A stretch of DNA of 64,000 nt, taken from JAGPDF01 sp052035735. Lineage in GTDB: Bacteria; Acidobacteriota; Thermoanaerobaculia; Multivoradales; JAGPDF01. The translations under genes and the position numbers were made by a program. Of this stretch, positions 44,891 through 57,315 are shown in pieces. Each line of letters begins with the position of its first letter. The stretch's first letter is position 1. The notes beneath the pieces were generated by a model, which was not told the DNA's origin, did not search any database, and was given only the letters and a program-made list of their open reading frames with translations. The stretch is taken from assembly GCA_052035735.1 (NCBI GenBank), contig JBPOHI010000003.1:4306-68305 (forward strand). The letters run 5' to 3'.

Positions 44891-45841
44891 ATGGCAGAGA
44901 AGAAGGTCATCGCCGTCGTCGGAGCCACGGGAGCGCAGGGCGGAGGGCTCGTCCGCGCCATCCTCGCCGATCCGACCGGCGAGTTCGGCGTGCGGGCGAT
45001 CACCCGCAAGCCGGATTCGGACAAGGGAAGGGCGCTCGCCGCCGCCGGCGCGGAGGTCGTGGCCGGCGACGCCGACACGCCATCGACGCTCGACGCCGCC
45101 TTTGCAGGGGCCCACGGCGTCTTCGTCGTGACCAACTTCTGGGAGCATTTCTCGACCGAGCGCGAGGTCGCCCAGGCGACGGCGATGGCCCGCGCCACTC
45201 GTGCCGCGGGTGTCGCGCACGTCGTCTGGTCGACGCTCGAAGACACCCGCGAGTGGATTCCACTCGATGATCCGCGCGTCCCGACGCTTCAGGGCAAGTA
45301 CAAAGTGCCGCACTTCGACGCCAAGGGTGAGTGTGACGCCATCTTCGCCGCCGAGGCGGCGCCGACCTCCTGCCTCGTGACTTCGTTCTACTGGGACAAC
45401 TTCATCCATTTCGGCATGGGGCCGCGGCGCGGCGAGGACGGCAGGCTCGGCATCGCCCTTGCGCTCGGCGGCGCGCCGCTCCCCGGTATCGCCGCGGCGG
45501 ACATCGGCGCTTGCGCCTACGGCGTCTTCCTGCGCGGACCGGGGGTCGCCGGGCAGCGCTTCGGCATCTGCGGCGAGGTCCTCACCGGCGATCAGATGGC
45601 AGCGGGGCTGGCCAAGCATCTCGGCGAGTCAGTGAGCTTCACCGACATCCCCTTCGAGGTCTATCGCAACCTCGGTTTTCCGGGCGCCGACGATCTCTCC
45701 AACATGTTCCAGGTGCAGTCGATCTGCTCGCAGGAGTTCCTGGCGAACCGCGACGTGCAACTCGCCCGCGCGCTCCATTCCGGCCTGCAGAACTTCGACA
45801 CCTGGCTGTCGCGCAACATTCGTCGGATTCCGATCGGGTGA
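44891..45841 (+). CDS. NmrA-family NAD(P)-binding protein
   Basis: 316 aa. A Rossmann fold starts at once: VIAVVGATGAQGGGLVRAIL (GxxGxxG), with VVTNFWEH and VVWSTLEDTREW following the NmrA/atypical short-chain dehydrogenase pattern, as in HSCARG-like proteins that bind NADPH and may sense redox state rather than catalyse. A substrate-side helical part includes SFYWDNFIHFGMG. The peroxiredoxin gene follows 10 bases later with its own ribosome site, so a redox-linked two-gene operon is likely. The divergent neighbour is the CSLREA gene. No membrane segment. Confidence 0.85.
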   Translation: MAEKKVIAVVGATGAQGGGLVRAILADPTGEFGVRAITRKPDSDKGRALAAAGAEVVAGDADTPSTLDAAFAGAHGVFVVTNFWEHFSTEREVAQATAMARATRAAGVAHVVWSTLEDTREWIPLDDPRVPTLQGKYKVPHFDAKGECDAIFAAEAAPTSCLVTSFYWDNFIHFGMGPRRGEDGRLGIALALGGAPLPGIAAADIGACAYGVFLRGPGVAGQRFGICGEVLTGDQMAAGLAKHLGESVSFTDIPFEVYRNLGFPGADDLSNMFQVQSICSQEFLANRDVQLARALHSGLQNFDTWLSRNIRRIPIG

Positions 45842-45851
45842 GGAGAGGGTG

Positions 45852-46349
45852 ATGATCGAGGTCGAAGAGCGGATGCCGCTCGTGACTCTCTGGAAGGCGA
45901 CGGCGCAGGGTGGCGAGAAGATCGCGACCGGAGACTATTTCGCCGGCCGCAAGATCCTGCTCTTCGGCCTGCCCGGCGCGTTCACCCCGACCTGCTCGGA
46001 GATCCACCTTCCGGGTTACATCGCGAAAGCGAAGGAGCTGCGCGCGGCGGGGGTCGAAGCCATCGCCTGTCTCGCGGTCAACGACCCGTACGTCATGGCC
46101 GCCTGGGGCGAAGCCGCCGGGGCGACCGGCAAGGTGGATCTGCTCGCCGACGCCGACGGCGAGCTGGCGCGCGCCCTGGGGCTCGAAGTCGACCTTTCCG
46201 GGAGCGGCTTGGGCCGGCGCTGCCGTCGCTTCGCGGCGGTAGTCGATGACGGCGTCTTCACCATGCTCGCCGTCGAACCGGCGCGCGGCGTCACCGTCTG
46301 CGGCGCCGAGCATCTGCTCGAGGCGCTCGAAGAGTCCGCCTCAGCCTGA
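45852..46349 (+). CDS. Peroxiredoxin (Prx5-like)
   Basis: 165 aa from ATG 45852, five bases after AGGAGAGG; the GTG at 45849 is too close to that site. The peroxidatic Cys48 lies in GLPGAFTPTCSEIHLPGY, the signature of the Prx5/PrxII group that reduces hydroperoxides with thiol donors. Later segments (CLAVNDPYVMAAWGE, GKVDLLADADGELARALG) complete the thioredoxin fold. Two further cysteines (about 150 and in GRRC) could act as resolving residues or react with glutaredoxin. Cytoplasmic, probably with the NmrA-type protein upstream. Confidence 0.92.
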   Translation: MIEVEERMPLVTLWKATAQGGEKIATGDYFAGRKILLFGLPGAFTPTCSEIHLPGYIAKAKELRAAGVEAIACLAVNDPYVMAAWGEAAGATGKVDLLADADGELARALGLEVDLSGSGLGRRCRRFAAVVDDGVFTMLAVEPARGVTVCGAEHLLEALEESASA

Positions 46350-46362
46350 CCCGTCTTGCGCC

Positions 46363-46617
46363 TCAGTTCCAGTCGCCGCCGCCGCAGCCGCCGCCTCCCA
46401 TGCCACACTGCCCACCGCCGCAACCGGCGAAGCTCGGGGCGGCGGACGGGGCACTCGCACCCGAGCTGCCGTTGGCGACCGCGAAGGTCGAGAGCTGGCG
46501 CTCGACATGCTGCGCGCCGCAGGTTGGGCAGACGGTTTCAGCGGCGGAGGTCCCCAGGTGCTGGATGATCTCGAAACGTCCCTGGCAATCGGGACAGCGG
46601 TATTCGTAGAGCGGCAT
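46363..46617 (-). CDS. FmdB-type zinc-ribbon protein
   Basis: 84 aa from ATG 46617 with GGAGGAG upstream; the frame is open further up but only this start gives the family N-terminus MPLYEYRCPDCQGRFE. Two CxxC knuckles (CPDC and CPTC, about residues 8-11 and 33-36) form a zinc ribbon, after which comes QLSTFAV as in FmdB/regulatory zinc-ribbon proteins. The tail is rich in Cys and Gly (CGGGQCGMGGGGCGGGDWN), common in this family. Role unknown; converges with the peroxiredoxin gene. Confidence 0.85.
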   Translation of the reverse strand: MPLYEYRCPDCQGRFEIIQHLGTSAAETVCPTCGAQHVERQLSTFAVANGSSGASAPSAAPSFAGCGGGQCGMGGGGCGGGDWN

Positions 46618-46675
46618 CGGCACTCCTCCCGCAGTGAATTCTAGCGCCGGGAGCCGCCTTTCGCTTGCTCTGACT

Positions 46676-48019
46676 TCAGGGCACGACCGCGGACCAGCGC
46701 GCCATGTCGTTGGTTTCGAAGCTGTCTCGGAAGAGCGCGTCGTAGCGCTGCGCCTGCACGCTGTAAAGGTCGCTGTCGGTTCCCAACGAGCCGTTGCTGC
46801 TCCAGGCGACGATGAAGTTGCCGTCGGGATCGGCGGCAATCGACGCGTACTCCTGGCCGTTGGTGGTCAACGTGTTGACCACGAAGTCGTTGCCGATTCC
46901 GACCTGGGCTGCCCGGATATCCGGCGTCTGTCCCGGTCCGGAATTCGGCAGGTGCTCCCATGCGGCGACGAAGCCGGACGCTCCGAAGACCGCGACCGTG
47001 GGGCGCCGCTGGGATCCCGTGGTGAAGGTGTTGACCTGGAACTCGTCGCCGAGCGGTTCGCCGATCGAGTTGAGCAGGTAGCCCTGGATGCTCGGCGGCG
47101 AGGTATCGGTTCCCCCCGAGTCGAAGCTCTGCCAGACGGCCAGAAAGGTGCCTGTCGCATCGGCGGCAATCGCCGGCTTGTCTTGACCGCCATCGGTGTA
47201 ACCGTTGAGCGTGAACTCCGGGTTGGCAGGGACGCCCGCGGCATCGAAGAATCGGGCTTGAACGCTGGTGTTCGGGTCACCCCCCGCCGCGACGTTGGTC
47301 TCGAAAACTACCCAGAAGTCTCCTGCCGGATTGGCGGCGACGCGCGGCGACGTCTGATCCCCGACGGTCGACGTGTTGACCTGGAACTCGACCCCCTGGG
47401 GCAGGCCCGCGGCGGAGAAGCGCTGGCCATGGACGCTGGAGCCCAGGGTGTCGCCGCCGCTCGACCCGGCGCTCTCCCAGACGACGACGAACTCGCCGGC
47501 GCCGTCGGTTCCGACGTCGGGCAGACTCTGGTTGCCGGTGGTGTAGGTGTTGACCTGGAACTCGGGGCCGAGCGGCGCCCCGTCGTTGGCGAACCGTCGG
47601 GCCTGGATGCTGCGTCCGGCGCTGTCGCCGCCGGTCGAGACGGAGCTCTCCCAGACCACGACGAAATCGCCATCGGGAGTGGCTGCGACGCGCGGTCTGT
47701 CCTGATGCGAGGTGGTCAGGCTGTTCACCTGGAAAGGGCCGCCCTGCGCGGTGCCGTCGGCAGCGTACAACTGTCCGCGGAGGCCCCAGCCCGGGTCGCC
47801 GCCTTCGTCGAAACTCATCCAGACCACCAGCGTCCGGCCCTGCGAGTCGACCGCGACGGCGGGTACCGCCTGATTGCCCGTGGTGAAGGTGTTGACCTGG
47901 AACTCACCGCCGTGCGGTGTGGCCTGCGCGAGCCCCGCGCTCGCGACAGCCAGACTGGCGGCGAGCGCTGCGGAGAACCGGAGGAGCAGCTTCAGCGAAT
48001 CAGGGCGGTGCGTTCTCAT
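46676..48019 (-). CDS. Secreted seven-repeat beta-propeller-like protein with C-terminal tag
   Basis: 447 aa; signal peptide at residues 1-31. Seven repeats of about 55 residues follow, each with a motif like FQVNTYTTGNQ, then VAVD or similar, then DFVVVWES. The seven counted copies begin FQVNTFTTGNQ, FQVNSLTTSHQ, FQVNTYTTGNQ, FQVNTSTVGDQ, FTLNGYTDGGQ, FQVNTFTTGSQ and FVVNTLTTNGQ, which suggests a seven-bladed propeller. The protein ends LFRDSFETNDMARWSAVVP. The next gene upstream on the same strand (48041) is a paralogue with the same seven repeats, so the pair arose by tandem duplication. Ligand unknown; binding of sugars or proteins outside the cell is a guess. Confidence 0.82.
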   Translation of the reverse strand: MRTHRPDSLKLLLRFSAALAASLAVASAGLAQATPHGGEFQVNTFTTGNQAVPAVAVDSQGRTLVVWMSFDEGGDPGWGLRGQLYAADGTAQGGPFQVNSLTTSHQDRPRVAATPDGDFVVVWESSVSTGGDSAGRSIQARRFANDGAPLGPEFQVNTYTTGNQSLPDVGTDGAGEFVVVWESAGSSGGDTLGSSVHGQRFSAAGLPQGVEFQVNTSTVGDQTSPRVAANPAGDFWVVFETNVAAGGDPNTSVQARFFDAAGVPANPEFTLNGYTDGGQDKPAIAADATGTFLAVWQSFDSGGTDTSPPSIQGYLLNSIGEPLGDEFQVNTFTTGSQRRPTVAVFGASGFVAAWEHLPNSGPGQTPDIRAAQVGIGNDFVVNTLTTNGQEYASIAADPDGNFIVAWSSNGSLGTDSDLYSVQAQRYDALFRDSFETNDMARWSAVVP

Positions 48020-48040
48020 GATCGCTCTCCTTGCGCCGCG

Positions 48041-49375
48041 TCAGGGAAAGGCCGACGACCACCGGCCAGTGTTGTTGATCTCGAAGCCGTCGCGGAAGAG
48101 GGCGTCGTAGCGCTGGCCCTGCACGCTGGCGCCGAGGAAGTCGGGGCCGATCGATTGGTCGCTCTGCCAGACGACGACGAAGTTGCCGCGCGCATCGGCG
48201 GCGACGGCGGGGTAGGTCTGCACGCCTTGAGTGATGGTGTTGACCTGGAAGTCGTTCGACAGGGTGCCGTTCAAGTGGCGCGCTTGAATGCTCGAACTGG
48301 GGTCCGTTCCGCCCGAGGAGTCGCTTTCCCAACTGACGACGAAAGTGCCCGCACCAGAGCCGCCGACCGCTGCCCGGACCTGGGAGCCTGTGGTGTGGGT
48401 ATTCACCTGGAAGTCGTCGCCGAGAGGTTCGCCCAGGGCGTTCAGAAAGTAGCCTTGGATGCTTGCCAGGCTGGTGTCGCCTCCGGCCGAATCGAAGCTC
48501 TCCCAGACAGCGAGAAATGCCCCGGCGTCGTCGGCGGCGATGGCCGGCATTGCCTGCGCGCCGCTGGTGTAGGTGTTGAGCGTGAAGCTGGGCCCCGACG
48601 TGGGCGTTCCGTTGCTGTCATAGAAGCGGGCCTGGATGCTGCCATCGGGATCGGAACCGACCGCGGCAGCGGTCTGATAGACGACCCAGAAGTTGCCTGC
48701 ACTGTCGACGGCGACCCGCCCCTGGGTCTGGTGGCCGGTCGTGTCGCCGTTGACCTGGAACTCCGGGCCCAGGGGGACACCCGTGGCGGAGAATCGCCGG
48801 CCCTGGATGCTGTAGCCGTCCTGGTCGTTGCCGAACGAGCCCCGGCTCTGCCAGACGACGATGAACTCCCCCTGGTCGTCGACGGCGACATCGGGGACGG
48901 TCTGGAGACTCATGGTGTAGGAGTTGACCTGGAACTCCGCGCCCAGGGGAGTTCCATCGCCGGCGAACTGCCGGGCCTGAATACTGTTGGAAGAGGTATC
49001 GGTCCCGGTGGAGGTCGCACTGTGCCAGACCACTACGAACTCGCCATTCGAATGGCGCGCGACGCTAGGGGCCCCTTGAAGTCCGAAGGTATGAGAATTG
49101 GCCTGGAACTGGCCTCCCTGCGGCGAGCCGTCGGCGGCGTAGAGTTGGCCCTGAACGCTGTTGCCCGGGTCGCCGATCTCGCCGTAGCTCTGCCAGACGA
49201 CCACCATCTGCCCGAGAGCATCGGACGCGACGGCCTGAAGGTGCTGCGAGTTGGGCGTGAAGGTGTTGATCTGGAACTGAACGCCGTGCGGTGTCGCCTG
49301 GCCGAAACAGGGGGGCGAGGTCTGACCGGCGAGGACCGCGGTCGTCGCGACGTGGATGAGCGAGGAGATTCGCAT
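48041..49375 (-). CDS. Secreted seven-repeat beta-propeller-like protein, paralogue of the neighbour
   Basis: 444 aa with a signal peptide (residues ~1-25). Seven repeats start FQINTFTPNSQ, FQANSHTFGLQ, FQVNSYTMSLQ, FQVNGDTTGHQ, FTLNTYTSGAQ, FQVNTHTTGSQ and FQVNTITQGVQ. The irregular fifth repeat (FTLN) is at the same place as in the 46676 protein, which shows they descend from one duplicated gene rather than from independent repeat growth. It ends LFRDGFEINNTGRWSSAFP, the shared tag with Phe in place of Val. It lies 21 bases before its paralogue, so one transcript is likely. The 294 bases upstream hold no gene. Confidence 0.82.
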   Translation of the reverse strand: MRISSLIHVATTAVLAGQTSPPCFGQATPHGVQFQINTFTPNSQHLQAVASDALGQMVVVWQSYGEIGDPGNSVQGQLYAADGSPQGGQFQANSHTFGLQGAPSVARHSNGEFVVVWHSATSTGTDTSSNSIQARQFAGDGTPLGAEFQVNSYTMSLQTVPDVAVDDQGEFIVVWQSRGSFGNDQDGYSIQGRRFSATGVPLGPEFQVNGDTTGHQTQGRVAVDSAGNFWVVYQTAAAVGSDPDGSIQARFYDSNGTPTSGPSFTLNTYTSGAQAMPAIAADDAGAFLAVWESFDSAGGDTSLASIQGYFLNALGEPLGDDFQVNTHTTGSQVRAAVGGSGAGTFVVSWESDSSGGTDPSSSIQARHLNGTLSNDFQVNTITQGVQTYPAVAADARGNFVVVWQSDQSIGPDFLGASVQGQRYDALFRDGFEINNTGRWSSAFP

Positions 49376-49669
49376 CCTGTTCCTCCCAGCGGTCCTGCGG
49401 CGCTGCTTTCCTCAAGAGCTCGGCGGAGCCTACTCCTCCGCGGCGGGATCGTCCACACGCGAGCCGCGGTTTCAGCGCCGGCTGGAGGACCTGGAGCCGT
49501 CGACGATTCCCGCCGCACTCCCTGTCTCGCGCAATTGGAAATCGGGACACTCCCCGTCGTCGCACTCACCCGTTCACCCGCCCGCACACCACGCTGCGGG
49601 CCAGGAAAGGAAAGAAAAGGACCGCGAGAGGAAATAGGCGGTCCCTTGCACCCGTTGCTCCCTCCGACG

Positions 49670-50752
49670 ATGGCGACGAAGCTCCCTCTTGACGGGATGG
49701 GCGAGCCCGGGATCCTCCGACGACCCCGGGCCGGAGGCTTCCTTCCTTTACTGGTCTTTTCGCTTCTCGCTTCGTCTGCCGTTCTCCCGATTCGCGGCTG
49801 GGCGGCGGCGGGGCCGCCGCCACGGGTCGCGGTCCAAGCGCCGGCGGAGCTGGCTGCGGTCGGGCGGGAGGTCGAGCGGCTGGCGCCTTCGGCGCTCGGC
49901 GCGGCAGCGGAGCTGGTCGGCGGCGATTCCGCGGCGCTTCTCGCAGAAGTGCAGCCGTTGAGTATCCTGCTGCTGCCGGAGGGCAGCGCTGCGGCGCGGG
50001 CGGTGGCGCCGTGGATCGCGGGCTATGCGATCTCCGGTCGTGGCCGCGGCCAGATCGTGCTGCTGCCGGCGCGCGCCGACCGCTATCCGGACTTCGGACT
50101 CGAGGCGGTGCTGCGGCACGAGGTGACGCATCTGCTGGTCGACCGTCGCGCGGGCGCGGGCGACCTGCCACGTTGGTTTAACGAGGGGCTGGCCATGGCG
50201 GTGGGGCGCAGCCAGGACTGGGGCGACAGCGCTCGTCTGACACTGGCGGTGATCGACGACGGAAGCCTGCCGCTCGCGCGCCTCGACGCCGCCTTCTCCG
50301 GCGGCGAGTCGGAAGTTCATGCCGCCTACGCGCTCGCCGGCGACATCGTCCGCGAGCTCTTCGCACGCCACGGCCGCGCCAGCGCGGCGGCCATTCTCGA
50401 CGGCGTGGCGCGCGGCGAGCGTTTCCGCGATGCCTTCCGCGCGGCCACTGGCGAGACGCTGGCCGACTTCGAAACCAGCTATTGGGATCGCCGGACCCTG
50501 CTCGACCGCTGGGTGCCGATCGTCTCGAGCTCGGTGCTGCTCTGGGGCGGCATCGCCCTGCTCGCTATCGCCGCCATCCGCCGCCGCCGCGCCCGCGACG
50601 TCGAGCGCCTGGCACGTTGGGGGGTGGAGGAGCGCGCGCTTCCGGACGACCTCGAAGTCGACGGCGAGCTCGACCTCGCGCCCGAGGCCGAAAGGACGCC
50701 CGACGACTGGCCGCCGCGCAAGCCCGAGCCGAGGCCCTGGCGCCGACGATGA
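49670..50752 (+). CDS. Membrane-anchored peptidase MA-like zinc protease
   Basis: 360 aa; ATG 49670 is the most likely start although no good ribosome site is seen, and ATG 49697 is possible. The huge open frame from 46634 runs through other genes and is not real. After a signal segment (residues ~25-45) comes a domain with VLRHEVTHLLVDRR (His150, Glu151, His154) and RWFNEGLAM (Glu172), the HExxH-17-E arrangement of gluzincin-type peptidase MA proteins. One membrane helix (about 288-305, SSVLLWGGIALLAIAAI) is followed by a short charged cytoplasmic tail. Type I-like topology places the catalytic domain in the periplasm. Substrate unknown. Confidence 0.82.
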   Translation: MATKLPLDGMGEPGILRRPRAGGFLPLLVFSLLASSAVLPIRGWAAAGPPPRVAVQAPAELAAVGREVERLAPSALGAAAELVGGDSAALLAEVQPLSILLLPEGSAAARAVAPWIAGYAISGRGRGQIVLLPARADRYPDFGLEAVLRHEVTHLLVDRRAGAGDLPRWFNEGLAMAVGRSQDWGDSARLTLAVIDDGSLPLARLDAAFSGGESEVHAAYALAGDIVRELFARHGRASAAAILDGVARGERFRDAFRAATGETLADFETSYWDRRTLLDRWVPIVSSSVLLWGGIALLAIAAIRRRRARDVERLARWGVEERALPDDLEVDGELDLAPEAERTPDDWPPRKPEPRPWRRR

Positions 50753-50872
50753 TCTGGCCGCGGGGCCAGCGTTCGTCGGGCGTCGTGAAGCGGTCGGAGC
50801 GCGCTAGACTCGCGGCCTCGATAGCGCACGACGTTCTTGCTGCCGCGCGCCGCGGCTTCGGGTGGGGAGCCC

Positions 50873-53590
<2,718 letters not shown>

Positions 53591-53606
53591 GCCGCGCCGG
53601 GCGAGG

Positions 53607-55054
<1,448 letters not shown>

Positions 55055-55058
<4 letters not shown>

Positions 55059-56533
55059 GACGCCACCTCCATCTCGCGTGCGTCCTTGCCGGGGGACTCC
55101 ACCGCCCGAACGATCTCTTCGGTCGAGGGCAGCACGCCCCCCAGCCGGCGCACCGACTCGATCCGCGGCGGCGCGACGCCGGCGTGCGACAGGGCGAGGC
55201 GCAGCTCGTCTTCGAGCTGACCGGCGGAGGCCTCGACGACGACGATTCGCTGGACCTGTTCGACCACCGGCAGGAGCGGACGAATGGGGAAGGGCCAGAG
55301 GGTCACCGGGCGGAAGAGCCCGGCACGGATGCCGCGAGAACGCAGCACCTCGACCGCGCCCTTGGCCATCCTCGCCGGCGTGTTGCAGGCGACGAGCAGG
55401 ACGTCGGCGTCCTGGGTGCGGTAGCGCTCGGCGCGTGCCTGGTCGCGCTCGATCTCGGCGTACTTCGCCAGCAGATGATGGTTGTGCGCCTCGAGGTCGA
55501 CCTCGGAAAGGTGGATCGAAGAGATGAGGTTGCGCCGGTGGGCACGGTCGCCGGTGACTGCCCAGGCGGGTACGCCGGGTTTGACGTAGTAGGGCGGCAG
55601 GTCGATCTTGCCGGTCATCTGGCCGAGGTAGCCGTCGGCCAGGAGGATGACCGGATTGCGATATTTGAGCGCCAGCTCGAAGGAGAGCATCGTGAGGTCG
55701 AGCATCTCCTGCGGCGAGGCCGGGGCGAGCACGATGGCGTGGGTGTGGCCGTGGCCCAGTCCGCGGCAGACGAGCTTGATGTCCGACTGTTCGGGCGCGA
55801 TGTTGCCGAGCCCGGGGCCGCCCCGCATGACGTTGACGATGACCGACGGCAATTCGGCGCCGATCATGTAGCTGACGCCTTCGAGCATGAGGCTGAAGCC
55901 CGGCGAGGAGGTGAAGGTCATCGCCTTCACTCCGGCGCCGCCGGCGCCGTAGAGATGAGCTACCGTCGCCACTTCGGAGACCGCCTGGACGAAAGCGCCG
56001 CCGAGGTCGGGCAGGAGGCGCGCCATCAGCTCGGTACCTTCTGTGGAGGGCGTGATCGGATAGCCGTAGAACTGCCGGCAGCCGGCGAGCAGGGCGCCGA
56101 TCGCCGCGGCGTGGTTGCCCTTGACGGTCAGCGGCTGGCGTGGCGCCAGGGGCAGGTACTCGTCCTCGATCTCGACCGCGACCGGCAGCTCCGGCCGGCC
56201 TTCGACGCCGATTCCGGCGCTCGGCGTCGACGCCGGCACAGGCGGGGGCGCCGGTTGCGGAAGATCCGTGACGAGCGGCGAAGCCTCCTGCACCTCCGGC
56301 CGCAGGCCGTAGGGCTCGGGGCAGGCGTCGATACAGAGCGCGCAGCCGTTGCAGTCGTGATGGTCGATCACCACCGGGATCAGGCCGGTTCGCGGATCGA
56401 CCTGGTCGTCAAAGGTGATGCAGTGCTTGGGGCAGGATCCGATGCAGCGTCCACACCCCTTGCAGAACTGCGCTTCGAGATACGGCAACGGCCGCTTGCG
56501 GGCCGTGGTGGTCGTCTGGGGAGCTCCGTCCAT
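55055..56533 (-). CDS. 2-oxoacid:ferredoxin oxidoreductase, fused delta (ferredoxin) and alpha subunits
   Basis: 492 aa from ATG 56533 with GGGAGG upstream (TTG 56554 would add seven residues). Residues about 15-80 are a delta-type ferredoxin with two 4Fe-4S motifs, CKGCGRCIGSCPK and CNGCALCIDACPE. A Pro-rich linker leads to the alpha subunit at about 130-480: GNHAAAIGALLAGCRQFYGYPITPSTE, SEVATVAHLYGAGGAGVKAMTFTSSPG, and DADVLLVACNTPARMAKGAVE. Together with the next gene it makes a complete four-part enzyme from two chains, alpha with delta and beta with gamma. Such enzymes work in the cytoplasm and link carbon oxidation to low-potential electrons. Confidence 0.9.
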
Positions 56534-56582
56534 GACGCCTCCCTTCCCCGACAAGATGCGCCCTCGGCAAGGAGCGGACCAA

Positions 56583-56596
56583 CACCCCTAGGGGTG
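56583..56596. promoter_or_regulatory. 14-base palindrome upstream of the oxidoreductase operon
   Basis: CACCCCTAGGGGTG is a perfect palindrome 50 bases before the ATG at 56533. Its place just upstream of the operon start suggests an operator, but no matching regulator gene is known to me. It may be chance in such GC-rich DNA. Confidence 0.3.
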
Positions 56597-56629
56597 GGAC
56601 GGATCGCACCCCGGTGTAGCGCCCCCAGC

Positions 56630-56656
56630 GAAAAATGGGGACAGTCCCCATTTTTC
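56630..56656. repeat. REP-like palindrome, copy 3
   Basis: Same element as copy 1: AAAAATGGGGAC, central A, GTCCCCATTTTT, with outer G-C. Lies upstream of the oxidoreductase operon. Pairs with copy 4 after a 15-base gap. Confidence 0.85.
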
Positions 56657-56671
56657 AATTTTTCAGGCGCC

Positions 56672-56694
56672 GAAAATGGGGACTGTCCCTATTC
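56672..56694. repeat. REP-like palindrome, copy 4 (decayed arm), supplying a stop codon
   Basis: GAAAATGGGGAC with T at the centre, followed by the altered arm GTCCCTATTC. The DUF1499 gene on the - strand uses the TAG in this arm (56689-56691) as its stop codon, so the element has entered or reshaped the end of a gene. Confidence 0.75.
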
Positions 56695-57198
56695 TTGCTG
56701 CATCGCGGTACGTAGCGCTTCGACGCGCGCGCGGTTGACGCCGAAGTCGCGGCGGCCGAGGCGCGAGGCGGAGCGCACGTGCACGACGCCGCTCGTGGGG
56801 TCGGCGAGGAGCTCGAGGTCGTCGACGAAACCCCACCAGCGCGAGGTCTCCTCGGCGTGCAGATAGGGCGGCTCCGTCGTGACGATTCGGGTGCGCGGGC
56901 GTGCCGCGAGGATCTCGCGCAGGCGGGCGAGCGCGGCCTCGGCCGTGACGCCCGGTGGCAGAGCTGGCGCCACCTCCGTGGCAGCGAACGGCGCGATCGC
57001 CGCCGGGCCGGAAACGGCGAAGCTCGAGACACAGTTGGTGGTGCGCGCGCACGGGGCGAGAGCCCCGCCGCGGGAACCGAGGTTCGCCGGCCGCCGGCCA
57101 GGAAGGCCGACGGTCAGCCCCCAGGCGACCAGCAGCGCGATCACGCCCGCCAAGCCGGCTGCGACGGCCGCGACAGTACGAATCGACGCCCCGTTCAT
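56689..57198 (-). CDS. DUF1499-domain protein with N-terminal membrane anchor
   Basis: 169 aa. A membrane segment is seen at residues ~8-30 (VAAVAAGLAGVIALLVAWGLTVGL). The rest matches DUF1499: CARTTNCVSSFA, then IVTTEPPYLHAEETSRWWGFVDDLELL, and VVHVRSASRLGRRDFGVNRARVEALR at the end. The role of this family is unknown; it occurs in many bacteria and in plastids. The stop codon lies inside a REP-like element, so the C-terminus may once have continued differently. The oxidoreductase operon starts 155 bases further on, on the same strand. Confidence 0.8.
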   Translation of the reverse strand: MNGASIRTVAAVAAGLAGVIALLVAWGLTVGLPGRRPANLGSRGGALAPCARTTNCVSSFAVSGPAAIAPFAATEVAPALPPGVTAEAALARLREILAARPRTRIVTTEPPYLHAEETSRWWGFVDDLELLADPTSGVVHVRSASRLGRRDFGVNRARVEALRTAMQQE

Positions 57199-57315
57199 CG
57201 GGGCAGCTTACCGCCTATGGCGGAGCGACAACGCGGCGGACTTCCGCCGCTGTCGCCGCGAGCGCTTTCCCGCCCGAGAGCGCGATGCTAGGGTCTCCGC
57301 AATCGGAGGAAGGTC

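Noticed and set aside
46634..50752. 1372-codon open frame on the + strand
   Set aside because: It is antisense to the two propeller genes; only the end from 49670 on gives a recognisable membrane peptidase.
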